A stretch of 64,000 nucleotides of DNA from Dokdonella_A sp049583635. GTDB lineage: Bacteria; Pseudomonadota; Gammaproteobacteria; Xanthomonadales; Rhodanobacteraceae. The notes under the pieces were generated by a model. It saw nothing but the letters and a program-made list of their open reading frames with translations, was not told the origin of the DNA and searched no databases. Position numbers and translations under genes: made by a program. Location: NCBI GenBank assembly GCA_049583635.1, contig JBAUWF010000067.1:8370-72369 (forward strand), written 5' to 3'. Shown here one piece after another: positions 33,933-43,926 of this stretch (position 1 is the first letter of the stretch; every line of letters begins with the position of its first letter).

Positions 33933-34670
33933 ATGACTTTTGCCCGTCCGTCCGGCCGCGCCGCCGATCAGTTGCGACCGATCACGATAGAGCGTGCCTT
34001 CACACGCCACGCCGAGGGCTCGGTCCTGATCTCGTGTGGCGATACGCGCGTGCTATGCACGGCCAGCGTGGACGAACGCGTGCCGCCGTTCCTGCGGGGC
34101 AAGGGCGAAGGCTGGGTAACGGCCGAATACGGCATGTTGCCGCGCGCCACCAATGATCGCACCCAGCGTGAAGCTATGCGCGGAAAACAAGGCGGCCGCA
34201 CGATGGAAATTCAACGGCTGATCGGTCGCTCGCTGCGGGCTTGCGTCAATCGCGCTGCACTCGGCGAGCGCACCATCACGCTCGACTGCGATGTGCTTCA
34301 GGCCGACGGCGGTACCCGTACTGCTGCCATTACCGGTGCCTATGTCGCGCTGGCCGACGCGGTTCGCTGGCTGCACAAGAAACAAAAGATAACGCGCGAT
34401 CCAATTGTCGGCGCCGTCGCCGCGGTTTCCGTCGGCATTTACCGCGGTGTGCCGGTCCTCGATCTCGACTATGCCGAGGACTCGAGCTGCGACACCGACA
34501 TGAATGTCGTCATGAACGACGGTGGCGGCTTCATCGAATTGCAGGGAACCGCCGAAGGCCACGCGTTCCGACGCGAAGAGATCGATGCGCTGATTGATCT
34601 TGCCGCCACAGGCATCGCCGAGCTCTGCGCGCTGCAGCGCGAGTCGCTTGCGCGCCAAGCGTTGTGCTGA
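33933..34670 (+). CDS. rph: Ribonuclease PH
   Basis: RNase PH trims tRNA 3' ends by phosphorolysis. The product (about 245 residues) has the full family pattern: SGRAADQLRPITIERAFTRHAEGSVL, WVTAEYGMLPRATNDR, the RSLRACVN segment, CDVLQADGGTRTAAITGA and a C-terminal VVMNDGGGFIELQGTAEG. The ATG at 33933 is used; a GTG two codons earlier is also possible. TAGACT at 33897-33902 could be its -10 box. It is divergent from yicC. Confidence 0.97.
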   Translation: MTFARPSGRAADQLRPITIERAFTRHAEGSVLISCGDTRVLCTASVDERVPPFLRGKGEGWVTAEYGMLPRATNDRTQREAMRGKQGGRTMEIQRLIGRSLRACVNRAALGERTITLDCDVLQADGGTRTAAITGAYVALADAVRWLHKKQKITRDPIVGAVAAVSVGIYRGVPVLDLDYAEDSSCDTDMNVVMNDGGGFIELQGTAEGHAFRREEIDALIDLAATGIAELCALQRESLARQALC

Positions 34671-34819
34671 TCTGCCGGTGTCTGCGTTCTCTCTTTCCGT
34701 TGTTTGGTGTCTGGCTTTTCTCGTCCGATGTAACGCTATTGCAGATGCCAGGGATGGGTTCACCCGGAGGCGGCGTCTCGCGCAGGCGCCTGCCGGGTCC
34801 GCGGACCTCGTGAGACGGA

Positions 34820-37723
34820 TCAATCAGTAATCGCGAGCTTTTCGCGTTGCTCGCGCAACGCCGCCAGCGTGATGGTGAAGTCGGCGAGCCGCTGGCGTTC
34901 CTGATCGACGATGGCCACGGGTGCGCTTTCGACGAAGCTCTGCTTGCCGAGCTTGGCATTGCAGCGTGCGATCTCGCTCTCGATGCGACGGATTTCGCGA
35001 TCGATGCGGGTGCGCTCGGCGTCGAGGTCGATGAGACCGGCCAGCGGAATCAGTACGCGCAAGTCGCCGATGATGGCACTCGCGGCGGCCGGCTCGTCTT
35101 CACCGTTGCCGATCCAGCGTGATGACTCGATCCTGGCGATGAATTCAATTTCCGCAGCGAACTTCGTGGCGCGTGCGCGATCATCGGTGCCACCACCCGA
35201 ATAGCGGAGCGGGATCATCCTGCCCGGCGCGATGTTCATTTCGCCGCGGATGCGGCGAATGCCGGTCAGCACCTGCTTGAGCCATTCGATGTCGCCCGCG
35301 GCTGCAACGGATTGGTCCGTATTCTCGAGCCCGCTGGCGTGCGGGTAGGGTTGCACTGAGACCGACCGACCGTCGATACCCAGTTTCGCCGCGACCTCGT
35401 GCCAGATCTCTTCGGTGATGAACGGGATGACCGGATGCAGCGCCCGCAGCACGGCTTCTAGGACAACCAGCAACGTGCGTCGCGTCGAATCGGCGACGAC
35501 CTCGTCGGCGTCATTCAGCGCGGGCTTGGAAAGTTCGAGGAACCAGTCGCAGTAGTCGTTCCAGACGAATTCGTACAGCGCCTGCGCGGCGAGATCGAAA
35601 CGGTAGACCGCGAATTGCGACTCGACCGCATCAAGTGTGCGATCGAGTCGCGCGCGTATCCATTGCTCTGCCTCGGTTACGGCCGTTGCGCGCGCCTTCG
35701 GCGCGTGCCCGCGTCCTCGTTCGTCATCTTCCGCTGCAATCGGGGAAGGTGAAGCGGACGTGTTCATCAGCACGAAGCGCGCGGCGTTCCACAGCTTGTT
35801 GCAAAAGTGGCGATAGCCGTCAGCGCGCTTGAGATCGAAGTTGATCGTGCGTCCGTAAGTGGCGAGTGCGGCGAAGGTGAAGCGCAGCGCATCGGTGCCG
35901 ACGGCGGGCAGACCATCGGGGTAATCACGGCGGATGCGTTTTTCGACCTTGGCGCGTACCTGCGGAATCAGCAGCGTGGTGGTCGACTTCTTCACCAGCG
36001 ACTCAACGTCGATGCCGTCGATCAGGTCGAGCGGATCGATCGTGTTGCCCTTGGACTTGGACATCTTCTGGCCTTCCGCATCGCGCACGATCGCGTTGAT
36101 GTAGACCTCGTGGAAGGGCAGGCGGCCGGTGAAATAGCGCGTCGCCATGATCATGCGCGCGACCCAGAAGAAGATGATGTCGAAGCCGGTGACCAGCACG
36201 GCGCTCGGCAGGAACGTCTGATCCTGCGGCCAGTCCGCTACGATCCGACCGTTTTCGCGCACCGGTTGTTGCGACGGCCAGCCCATGGTCGAAAACGGCC
36301 AGAGTGCGGATGAGAACCAGGTGTCGAGCACGTCCTCGTCCTGACGCAGCGAACCGACCGGTGGTTGTGTCGCGTGCGCTAGCGCATCGGCTTCGTCTTC
36401 GCCGACGAAAATGTTGCCCTCTTCATCGTACCAGGCCGGAATCCGGTGGCCCCACCAGAGCTGACGGCTGACACACCAATCCTGGATGTTCTCGAGCCAC
36501 TGCGTGTAGGTGCTGGTCCAGTTCTCCGGGACGAAGCGGATGGCGCCGGATTGCACCGCCTCGAGCGCCGGCTCGGTGATCGCCTTGCGGCCGCCCGGCC
36601 GCCCATCCGGCTGCGCGTCCCGCGTCAGGTCGACGAACCACTGATCGGTCAGCATCGGCTCGATCACCGCATCGGAGCGTTGGCTGATCGGTACTTGCAG
36701 CGTGTGCTTTTTCGTCTCGATGAGCAGTCCGGCGGCTTCCAGATCGGTGAGCACCACCCTGCGTGCGTCGAACCGGTCGAGGCCGCGATAGGCATTCGGT
36801 GCGTTGTCATTGATCTTCGCGTCGAGCGTCAGCACGACCCTCGGAGCGAGCTGGTGACGCACGCCGATCTGCCAGTCGTTGAAATCGTGCGCCGGTGTGA
36901 TCTTGACTGCACCGGTGCCGAAGGCGGGATCGACATAGGCGTCCGCGATGACCGGAATTTCGCGTCCCGTCAGCGGGAGCTTGAGTTTGCGGCCGATCAG
37001 CGACTTGTAGCGCTCGTCCTCCGGATGCACGGCGACCGCGACATCGCCGAGCATGGTTTCCGGGCGCGTGGTCGCGACAACGAGTCCTTCGCCGCCATTG
37101 CTGGCCGGATAGCGGATCGACCACAGCGAGCCTTCGCGTTCCTCGTTGTTGACCTCGAGATCCGAGACTGCGGTCATCAACACCGGGTCCCAGTGCACCA
37201 GACGCTTGCCGCGGTAGATCAGGCCGTCGCGATACCAGGTAACGAACACGCGTCGCACGGCGGCCGAAAGGCCCGCGTCCATCGTGAAGCGTTCGCGCGA
37301 CCAGTCGATCGACGCGCCGAGCCGGCGCATTTGTTCGCCGATGGTCGACCCGGATTCCCGCTTCCATTGCCACACGCGCTGGATGAAGCGTTCGCGGCCG
37401 AGATCGTGGCGCGACAGGCTTTCGGTTGCGAGCTGGTTCTCGACGATTTTCTGGGTCGCAATGCCGGCGTGGTCGGTGCCGCCTTGCCACAGGACGCGAT
37501 AGCGACCGCCATCAGGTGACTGGTGCATACGGTGATAGCGGATCAGCATGTCCATGATGGTCTGCTGGAACGCATGGCCCATGTGCAAGGTGCCGGTCAC
37601 GTTCGGTGGCGGCAGCAGAATGCAGTAGGGCTCGCCGTTTGCGGCCGGCGAGAATACGCCCATCGCTTCCCACTCGGCGTACCACTTCGCTTCGATCTGG
37701 CCGGGTTCGAAACTCTTTTCCAT
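34820..37723 (-). CDS. valS: Valyl-tRNA synthetase
   Basis: ValS charges tRNA-Val and edits mischarged threonine. The 967-residue protein is full length. The HIGH-type motif is HMGH at residues 47-50 after PPPNVTGTL, and KMSKS lies at about residues 553-557. The editing domain includes VVATTRPETMLGD, and the anticodon-binding and C-terminal coiled-coil regions are intact. It starts three bases after the holC stop, so the two genes are translated together. The order pepA-holC-valS is the same as in Escherichia coli. Confidence 0.98.
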   Translation of the reverse strand: MEKSFEPGQIEAKWYAEWEAMGVFSPAANGEPYCILLPPPNVTGTLHMGHAFQQTIMDMLIRYHRMHQSPDGGRYRVLWQGGTDHAGIATQKIVENQLATESLSRHDLGRERFIQRVWQWKRESGSTIGEQMRRLGASIDWSRERFTMDAGLSAAVRRVFVTWYRDGLIYRGKRLVHWDPVLMTAVSDLEVNNEEREGSLWSIRYPASNGGEGLVVATTRPETMLGDVAVAVHPEDERYKSLIGRKLKLPLTGREIPVIADAYVDPAFGTGAVKITPAHDFNDWQIGVRHQLAPRVVLTLDAKINDNAPNAYRGLDRFDARRVVLTDLEAAGLLIETKKHTLQVPISQRSDAVIEPMLTDQWFVDLTRDAQPDGRPGGRKAITEPALEAVQSGAIRFVPENWTSTYTQWLENIQDWCVSRQLWWGHRIPAWYDEEGNIFVGEDEADALAHATQPPVGSLRQDEDVLDTWFSSALWPFSTMGWPSQQPVRENGRIVADWPQDQTFLPSAVLVTGFDIIFFWVARMIMATRYFTGRLPFHEVYINAIVRDAEGQKMSKSKGNTIDPLDLIDGIDVESLVKKSTTTLLIPQVRAKVEKRIRRDYPDGLPAVGTDALRFTFAALATYGRTINFDLKRADGYRHFCNKLWNAARFVLMNTSASPSPIAAEDDERGRGHAPKARATAVTEAEQWIRARLDRTLDAVESQFAVYRFDLAAQALYEFVWNDYCDWFLELSKPALNDADEVVADSTRRTLLVVLEAVLRALHPVIPFITEEIWHEVAAKLGIDGRSVSVQPYPHASGLENTDQSVAAAGDIEWLKQVLTGIRRIRGEMNIAPGRMIPLRYSGGGTDDRARATKFAAEIEFIARIESSRWIGNGEDEPAAASAIIGDLRVLIPLAGLIDLDAERTRIDREIRRIESEIARCNAKLGKQSFVESAPVAIVDQERQRLADFTITLAALREQREKLAITD

Positions 37724-37726
37724 GGC

Positions 37727-38146
37727 TCACATGTCGTTTTTCTTCATCGTGCAGCCGCGCCGACGGTATTCGCGCCAGCGCCGGCGCGACGCCTCTCGGG
37801 CGATCGTATCAACGCCGACGACCTCCAATACGCGTTCCACCTCGTCGGCGACGCAGGTGTCGCGCAAATTGATCACCAGCGGTCGCGACGACGTGACGCA
37901 AGCGGGCGGTGCGATCAGCACCGGCGCCAACTCTTCCTCGTCGCCATCGGCCAACTGATGCGGAATCCAGGCATCGTCGTCGAACGCCCACAACAATTCG
38001 TCGAGTGCGTCTGCCTGTTCGGACGAGCGCGCAAGGATCAGTGTCGGCTGCTCGGCCGCGAACGCGCGCCCGGCGAGTTCGCAGACCAGCAGCAGCGGAT
38101 CCTCGCGAAAACGCGGCTTGTCGATCAGATAGAAATCGGCGCGCAT
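37727..38146 (-). CDS. holC: DNA polymerase III chi subunit
   Basis: Chi links the clamp loader to single-strand DNA-binding protein. The 139-residue product starts MRADFYLID and has the family segments LVCELAGRAF, ILARSSEQADALDELLWAFDDDAWIPHQL and a C-terminal WREYRRRG tail. The ATG at 38146 gives the conserved N-terminus. It lies between pepA and valS, as in Escherichia coli. Confidence 0.93.
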   Translation of the reverse strand: MRADFYLIDKPRFREDPLLLVCELAGRAFAAEQPTLILARSSEQADALDELLWAFDDDAWIPHQLADGDEEELAPVLIAPPACVTSSRPLVINLRDTCVADEVERVLEVVGVDTIAREASRRRWREYRRRGCTMKKNDM

Positions 38147-38256
38147 TGGCAGGGAACGCAACGACAGACTCAGTGACCGATGAGCGGACGATCGAGCCAG
38201 GGCAACGCCGCAGTCTGGTTTCCAGCGAACTTCATCCTGACCTCGTCACCCAACTC

Positions 38257-39753
38257 TCACCCCTCAACATGGTTCACCCGATCGATCAGATACTGGCTCA
38301 GCAGCGGCACCGGCCGGCCGGTTCCCATGCCCTTGCGGCCTTCGTCCCAAGCGCTGCCGGCGATGTCCAGATGGGCCCAGCGATAGCCTTTGGTGAAGCG
38401 CGAAAGAAAACACCCTGCCGTGATCGCGCCGCCATATTTGCCGCCGATGTTGGCGACATCGGCAAACGCCGAGTCGAGCTGACTTTGATAGTCGTCCCAC
38501 AGCGGCAAACGCCAGGCGCGATCCTGCGTGCGCGTTCCGGCACCCAGCAACTGGCCGGCCAGTTCCTCGTCGTTTGTCATCAACCCCGATGCATGCTTGC
38601 CGAGCGCAACGACGCAGGCGCCGGTCAAGGTGGCCGCATCGATGATGATTTGCGGGTCGAACTTCTGCACATAGGTCAGTGCGTCGCACAGGATCAAGCG
38701 GCCTTCGGCGTCGGTATTGAGTACTTCGACGGTGAGGCCGGACATGGTGGTCACGATATCGCTCGGCCGGTACGAATCGCCGTCCGGCATGTTCTCGACC
38801 GCGGGCACTACACACACCAGATTCAGTGCCAGCTTCAGTTCCACCGCGGCAAGGAAGGTACCGAGCATGCCGGCGCCGCCGCACATGTCGAACTTCATCT
38901 CCTCCATTCCGGCACCGGGCTTGAGCGAGAGGCCGCCGGAATCGAAGGTGATGCCCTTGCCCACCAATGCGTACGGCTTTTCCTTGTCCGCTGCGCCCTG
39001 CCAGCGCAGCACGATGAGCTTGGGTGGATTGGCCGATCCGCGTGACACGCCGAGCAGCGCGCCCATGCCGAGCTTCTGCATCGCGTCGCGTTCAAGGACC
39101 TCGAGTGTCACACCCGGGTGCGTATCGGCGAGTTCCTTCGCCTGCGCCGCGATATAGGCAGGATTGCAAATGTTCGGTGGCAGGTTGCCGAGCTCGCGGG
39201 CAAGACGCACGCCCTTGGCGATTGCGTCGGCTTCGGTCAGTGCACGCGCTGGATCGTCCTTGGCGGCGAACGCGATGGCTTCCCATCGCACAGGTTCGGG
39301 CTTGTCCTTGGGCTTGAAGGTCGCGCTGTACTTGTACGCCTGGTTGTCCGCGGCGATTGCCGCCGTACGCACCTTCCACGCTTCGTCGTGGTTCGGTACA
39401 TCGACTTCGGTCAGATAGGACACCGCCGACGCAATCGGCAAATCCTTGAGCACATGCGCCGAATCGCGTGCCGCGCGACAAAAACTTGCAGCGTCGAACT
39501 TGTCCCGCTCGCCAAGCCCGACCAGCAGGATGCGCCTTGCGGCAACGCCATCGAGATTGAACAGCAGCATGGTCTTGCCTGCCTTGCCCTTCGCATCACC
39601 GCTTTCGAGCAGTCGCTTGATCGTGCCACCGGAGTGCTCGTCCAGGCGCGCGGCAGCGCCGGTCAGTTCGCTGTCCTCATATACGCCAACGACGATGCAG
39701 GGGCTGTCCACGATTTCGGGTGAGTCGTGGTTCACACTGAACTTGAGAGTCAT
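38257..39753 (-). CDS. pepA: Leucyl aminopeptidase (M17 family)
   Basis: PepA is a hexameric two-metal aminopeptidase; in Escherichia coli it also helps XerCD recombination and carAB regulation as a DNA-binding protein. The 498-residue product has the metal and active-site motifs GKGITFDSGGLSLKP, MKFDMCGGAGM and NTDAEGRL (about residues 345-351). The second of two adjacent ATGs (39753) is better spaced from GGAG. It is divergent from lptF, the usual arrangement, so the 170 bases between them carry both promoters. Confidence 0.97.
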   Translation of the reverse strand: MTLKFSVNHDSPEIVDSPCIVVGVYEDSELTGAAARLDEHSGGTIKRLLESGDAKGKAGKTMLLFNLDGVAARRILLVGLGERDKFDAASFCRAARDSAHVLKDLPIASAVSYLTEVDVPNHDEAWKVRTAAIAADNQAYKYSATFKPKDKPEPVRWEAIAFAAKDDPARALTEADAIAKGVRLARELGNLPPNICNPAYIAAQAKELADTHPGVTLEVLERDAMQKLGMGALLGVSRGSANPPKLIVLRWQGAADKEKPYALVGKGITFDSGGLSLKPGAGMEEMKFDMCGGAGMLGTFLAAVELKLALNLVCVVPAVENMPDGDSYRPSDIVTTMSGLTVEVLNTDAEGRLILCDALTYVQKFDPQIIIDAATLTGACVVALGKHASGLMTNDEELAGQLLGAGTRTQDRAWRLPLWDDYQSQLDSAFADVANIGGKYGGAITAGCFLSRFTKGYRWAHLDIAGSAWDEGRKGMGTGRPVPLLSQYLIDRVNHVEG

Positions 39754-39924
39754 CATTGCTCCAGATGGAATTGCAAGGCGCCGCCGGTCGAACCGGGTTC
39801 CGGCACACCCACCGCAGCGCCTCGTGGTTGCTGCGCCGGGTTCGCCGGTCGCGGATACGTCCGATCAGCCGGCGGCGGTGCGGCCAAGTACACTAGCAAC
39901 GACCGCACGCTCGCCGGCAAGGGC

Positions 39925-41070
39925 ATGAAGCAGCGAATTGTAGGCCAAACACCGATCGCTCTGCGCGTAGTCGATCGTTATCTGTTGCGCGAGATGGCGT
40001 TGGCGTTTCTCGCGACCGCCGCAATCCTGCTCCTGATTACCGTCGGCGGGACGGTTGCCGACGTGCTCGCGAAGATCGCTCGTGGCCGCATTCCGACCGA
40101 CCTGTTGTTGGTGCTGATCGGCCTTCGGACCGTCGATGCGCTGACCGTACTGCTGCCCGCAGCGGTATTTTTCGGCGTATTGCTGGCGTTCGGACGCCTC
40201 TGGCGGGACAGCGAAATGGCGGTGCTTCAAGCATCGGGACTGGATCTGCTCGGCCTTGCGCGACCGTTGCTGCTGTTGGCGCTGCCGGTCATGGCCGGGC
40301 TCGCCGCAATCTCGTTCTGGCTGGCACCAGCCTCCGTGCGGCTGTCGCAGAAACTGCTTGAGGAGGCCAATCGTTCTCTGATCGTCGCCGGTCTCGAACC
40401 CGGCCGCTTCGTCGACCTGCCGGGGCGCGACGGCGTGATTTATGTCGGCGAAATGGCCAACGGCGGTACCACGTTCAAGCGCATGTTCGTGGAAACCGAG
40501 CACGCCGCGGGTGACAAGCCGCCACGCATTGATGTGATCACGGCGACCCACGGATTTCTCTATCACGACGCTGATGGCAGCGGCCGCTACCTTGCCCTGC
40601 AGGATGGATTTCGCGTGGAAGGCAAGGTTGGCGAAGACGACTATCGTTTGATGCGTTTCGCGCGCAACGACATCAAGCTGCCCGACAGCGAGAATGACAC
40701 GAGCGATTCGGCCGGCGCGCACGCGACGCCGACGGCCATGCTGCTGGCCAGCGACGACCCGGCCGCGCGTGCCGAACTCAACTGGCGGCTCGCCGCACCG
40801 CTGTCCGGATTGGTGCTGGTGCTGCTGGCGTTGCCGCTGTCGAAATCGAGTCCGCGCGAGCCGCGCTACGCACGTCTATTGCTCGCCGCATTGTTCTATT
40901 TCGTCTATGCCAATTGCCTGGCGCTCGGGCGTTCGTGGATCACCCAGGGCAGGCTCGCGCCTGCATTCGGTTTCTGGTGGGTGTATGTGCCGACAATTGC
41001 GACCGCGATCTGGCTGATCTGGCGTGGCCAGCATTTGCGCCGAGCGCGCAGTGCCAGCGGGACAAGCTGA
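39925..41070 (+). CDS. lptF: LptF, permease of the LPS export ABC transporter
   Basis: LptF and LptG form the inner-membrane channel that extracts LPS, driven by LptB. The 381-residue product has the family layout: three N-terminal helices with RYLLREMALAFLATAAILLLI and SEMAVLQASGLDL, a periplasmic beta-jellyroll, then three C-terminal helices starting ELNWRLAAPLSGLVLVLLALPLSKS. The ATG at 39925 is preferred to a longer frame overlapping the pepA start. Its stop overlaps the lptG ATG by one base. Confidence 0.96.
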   Translation: MKQRIVGQTPIALRVVDRYLLREMALAFLATAAILLLITVGGTVADVLAKIARGRIPTDLLLVLIGLRTVDALTVLLPAAVFFGVLLAFGRLWRDSEMAVLQASGLDLLGLARPLLLLALPVMAGLAAISFWLAPASVRLSQKLLEEANRSLIVAGLEPGRFVDLPGRDGVIYVGEMANGGTTFKRMFVETEHAAGDKPPRIDVITATHGFLYHDADGSGRYLALQDGFRVEGKVGEDDYRLMRFARNDIKLPDSENDTSDSAGAHATPTAMLLASDDPAARAELNWRLAAPLSGLVLVLLALPLSKSSPREPRYARLLLAALFYFVYANCLALGRSWITQGRLAPAFGFWWVYVPTIATAIWLIWRGQHLRRARSASGTS

Positions 41071-42248
41071 TGGGTGAAACGGCAACGTCGCTTGCACGTC
41101 TTTGGCCGAAGCGGCGCGCGGCAGGCGCTGTGAGAGATCTTGCTCACCGGCACGTTCTGCGGATCAAACAGGCCGATCGTCTGGTTGCGCTTTCCGTGCT
41201 TGGCACCGTTGGTCTGACCTGGTTCGTGCTGGTCGGCTTCGATGCGTTCACGGTTTTCGTCGGTCATATCGATGATATCGGTCACGGTCGATACACGCTT
41301 TCGACTGCCGTAATCGAAGTGCTGCTGACGTTCCCGCGGCGTGCCTACGAGCTGTTCGGTTACGCGGCGCTGATCGGCGGCTTGCTCGGGCTCGGCTCGC
41401 TCGCCGGCAGCAGCGAACTGACCGCGCTGCGCGCGGCCGGCATGTCGAAGTTGCGCATCTGCATGTCCGCGGTAGTTATGCTCGCCGCGCTCACACTCAT
41501 GGTTGTTGTGATCGGCGAAACCATCGCACCGGCCGGAGAGCAAAAATCACAGTCGATCGAACTTGCCGCCAAATCGAGCGATGTCGCGCTCGCGAAGGGC
41601 GGCAGCTTGTGGGCGCGCGATCGCGGTGCAGTGATCAATTCGCGCCGTGCCCACCGCCGTCAAACCGCGAGCGGGCACGAGCTGGAACTGAGCGGCGTGC
41701 GCGTGTTCGAGTTCGATCCGGACGGTCGGCTCACCACGCTCTCGCACGCCGAAAGCGCGACCTATCTGCACGGTGTGTGGACCATGCAGCAGGTGCGCCG
41801 CACCGAGTTCGGTCAGGACAGCGCGCGCAGCACCGAGCAAGCCGAGCGCCAGTGGCAATCGGGTCTGGATCCGCGCATGCTCTCGCTCAGCATCGTGCAA
41901 CCCCAGTACATGGCGGCGCGCGACCTGTCGCGCAACATCGCCTATCTCGAAAAGAATGGTCAGGACGCGTCGGCCTTTCGCGAAGCCTACTGGGCGCGCG
42001 TCTTTCATCCGCTCAACATTCTCGTGCTTGCGCTGTGCGCGCTGCCGTTCGCGTTCGGTACGTTGCGCAGCGGTGGATTGTCCAAACGCCTGTTCATCGG
42101 CATCGTGCTTGCGATCGGCTTTTATTTCCTGCAGCACGCGATCGTCAATCTCGGAGCGGTCTACGGCGTGCACCCGGCCATCGCCAACTTGATTCCTCCG
42201 CTGCTGCTGGCTGGTGCAGCAGTCGTGTATTTTCGAAGCCATGCCTGA
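41070..42248 (+). CDS. lptG: LptG, permease of the LPS export ABC transporter
   Basis: The 392-residue partner of LptF has the same fold: helices around YELFGYAALIGGLLGLGSLAGSSELTALRAAGMS, a periplasmic domain with SLWARDRGAVINSRR, and C-terminal helices including FHPLNILVLALCALPFAFG. The start overlaps the lptF stop (TGATG), which makes translational coupling likely. The N-terminus is about 25 residues longer than the usual family start, so the real start may be slightly downstream. LptB and LptC are not in the window. Confidence 0.95.
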   Translation: MGETATSLARLWPKRRAAGAVRDLAHRHVLRIKQADRLVALSVLGTVGLTWFVLVGFDAFTVFVGHIDDIGHGRYTLSTAVIEVLLTFPRRAYELFGYAALIGGLLGLGSLAGSSELTALRAAGMSKLRICMSAVVMLAALTLMVVVIGETIAPAGEQKSQSIELAAKSSDVALAKGGSLWARDRGAVINSRRAHRRQTASGHELELSGVRVFEFDPDGRLTTLSHAESATYLHGVWTMQQVRRTEFGQDSARSTEQAERQWQSGLDPRMLSLSIVQPQYMAARDLSRNIAYLEKNGQDASAFREAYWARVFHPLNILVLALCALPFAFGTLRSGGLSKRLFIGIVLAIGFYFLQHAIVNLGAVYGVHPAIANLIPPLLLAGAAVVYFRSHA

Positions 42249-43926
42249 CGCAACCACGGTGGGTTCGACCCGTCAGCGCTGGTGTTGGCTCGCCGTTGCG
42301 CTCGGTATTGTTTTCGCTGCTCTGACGCTCAGCCCGGGGTACATCACGGGCATCGGTGCATTCTGGCAACGGGTTACCGGCGACGTCGCGATGGGCCAGA
42401 TCGGCTGGCTTTATTACGCGCACGACATCTGGCGGTTTCCGCTGTTCGCAATCGGCAACTTTCACTTGCCGGAAGGCAGCAATCTGCTGTTGTCGGACAG
42501 TCTGCCGCTCATCGCGCTGCCGGCGAAGCTGTTGTACCGGTTGGCGTGGCCGGCAGGTTCGGTTCCCCCGAATTACGTCGGGCTGTGGGTTGCGGGTTGC
42601 CTGGTCCTGCAGGCGGTTGCGGCATCGCGATTGCTGCTGGCGCTCGATGTGCGCAAGCCGGCGTCACATATCGCCGGCGTGGTCCTGTTCTGCTACCTGC
42701 CGATGCTGTTTCTGCGTTTCGGTCATGCTGGACTCATGGGACAGTTCTTTATCCTGCTGGCACTCGACGGCTATGTGCGCGCGAAACGCCACGGGTTGAC
42801 GCGCCGGCAGTGGTTCGCGCTGTGCGCGTGGCCGGTGCTCGCGCTGATGCTGCATCCGTACCTTGCTGCAATGTCGGGCCTTCTCGTTGTCACGGCGATC
42901 CTCGATCAATGGCGCGATGGCCGCCTCGATATTCGCGAGGTGCTGGTCCGTTTGGGCTCAATGGCTGCGGCCGTGCTCCTGATTGTATGGATCGGAGGTT
43001 TCGCGAGTGCCGCCGGAACCGGTTTCGGCGACTACGGCCTGTATTCGCTGAACCTGCTGTCGCCGTTCGTTCCGCTGGCGGGTACGTTGAGCGGACGCCT
43101 CCTTCACACCACGACGCCCGATCTTCCGGGCTTGTATCAGTGGGAAGGCGCGTGTTATCTCGGCGCGGGGGTGCTGCTGCTGTGTCTGGCCGCGCTGCCT
43201 TCGCTGCGCAACCTGCGTGCCGGGTTGCGCCGTCATCTCGTGCTCGCGATCATGCTCGCGGTTGTGCTGTTGTTTGCGATCTCGAACCGCGTCGGATTCG
43301 GATCGCACGAGCTGTTCAACGTGCCGCTGCCGGCCCGCGTGATCGGTTGGCTGTCGGAGTTTCGCGGATCCGGGCGCTTTGTGTGGATCGCGGTGTACAC
43401 CCTGCTGGCGGCATTGATCACCGTCGTGGTCCATCGCTATCGCGGGCGATCCGTGTGGTTGCTGGCCGCCGCCGCGCTGCTGCAGATCGTCGACGTCGCA
43501 CCGATGCAGGCGGCGGTTCGCGCGGCGAGTGCGCGCGCCGCCGAACCTGCCATCGATCGGACGGCGTGGCGAAAACTCATCGGCGAGCACGACCGCATCT
43601 TCGAGTTCCCGTCGTTCGAGTGTGGCGGTCTGTTCGGGCGCGGCGTTCCCGGCACGCGCTGGCGCGTACTCGGGATCGACTGGATCGCGGCCAAGCTGGA
43701 CAAGCCGAACAACAGCGCCTACCAGACGCGCTACACCAAGGATTGTGCGCGCGAGCGACACGACGCGACCAGCAACTTCGGACAGCCGGGCACACTCTAC
43801 CTGTACCGCAGTTCGCAGGAAATTGGTGTACTGCTGGCAGGTCATGGCGCCATAACGTCGCGTTGCGGGTACCTCGACGATGTTGTCGTCTGCTCGGCAA
43901 GCGAAAATCTTTCGAACTTGCGCTGA
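42241..43926 (+). CDS. DUF6311-family polytopic membrane protein
   Basis: The 561-residue protein has about ten hydrophobic segments in its first 440 residues and a soluble C-terminal part of about 120 residues with several cysteines (FECGGLFGRG, KDCARER, SRCGYLDDVVVCSA). The periplasmic-loop pattern DVAMGQIGWLYYAHDIWRFPLF and LRFGHAGLMGQFFIL resembles GT-C-type membrane glycosyltransferases and the DUF6311 family. The ATG at 42241 overlaps the lptG stop by eight bases, which suggests co-expression with LPS export and a role in envelope glycan modification. The catalytic activity is unproven. Confidence 0.75.
   Translation: MPDATTVGSTRQRWCWLAVALGIVFAALTLSPGYITGIGAFWQRVTGDVAMGQIGWLYYAHDIWRFPLFAIGNFHLPEGSNLLLSDSLPLIALPAKLLYRLAWPAGSVPPNYVGLWVAGCLVLQAVAASRLLLALDVRKPASHIAGVVLFCYLPMLFLRFGHAGLMGQFFILLALDGYVRAKRHGLTRRQWFALCAWPVLALMLHPYLAAMSGLLVVTAILDQWRDGRLDIREVLVRLGSMAAAVLLIVWIGGFASAAGTGFGDYGLYSLNLLSPFVPLAGTLSGRLLHTTTPDLPGLYQWEGACYLGAGVLLLCLAALPSLRNLRAGLRRHLVLAIMLAVVLLFAISNRVGFGSHELFNVPLPARVIGWLSEFRGSGRFVWIAVYTLLAALITVVVHRYRGRSVWLLAAAALLQIVDVAPMQAAVRAASARAAEPAIDRTAWRKLIGEHDRIFEFPSFECGGLFGRGVPGTRWRVLGIDWIAAKLDKPNNSAYQTRYTKDCARERHDATSNFGQPGTLYLYRSSQEIGVLLAGHGAITSRCGYLDDVVVCSASENLSNLR

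Noticed and set aside
34671..34819. GCAGGCGCCTGC palindrome between rph and valS as a terminator
   Set aside because: It is a short perfect palindrome with no loop and no T tract; too weak to call.
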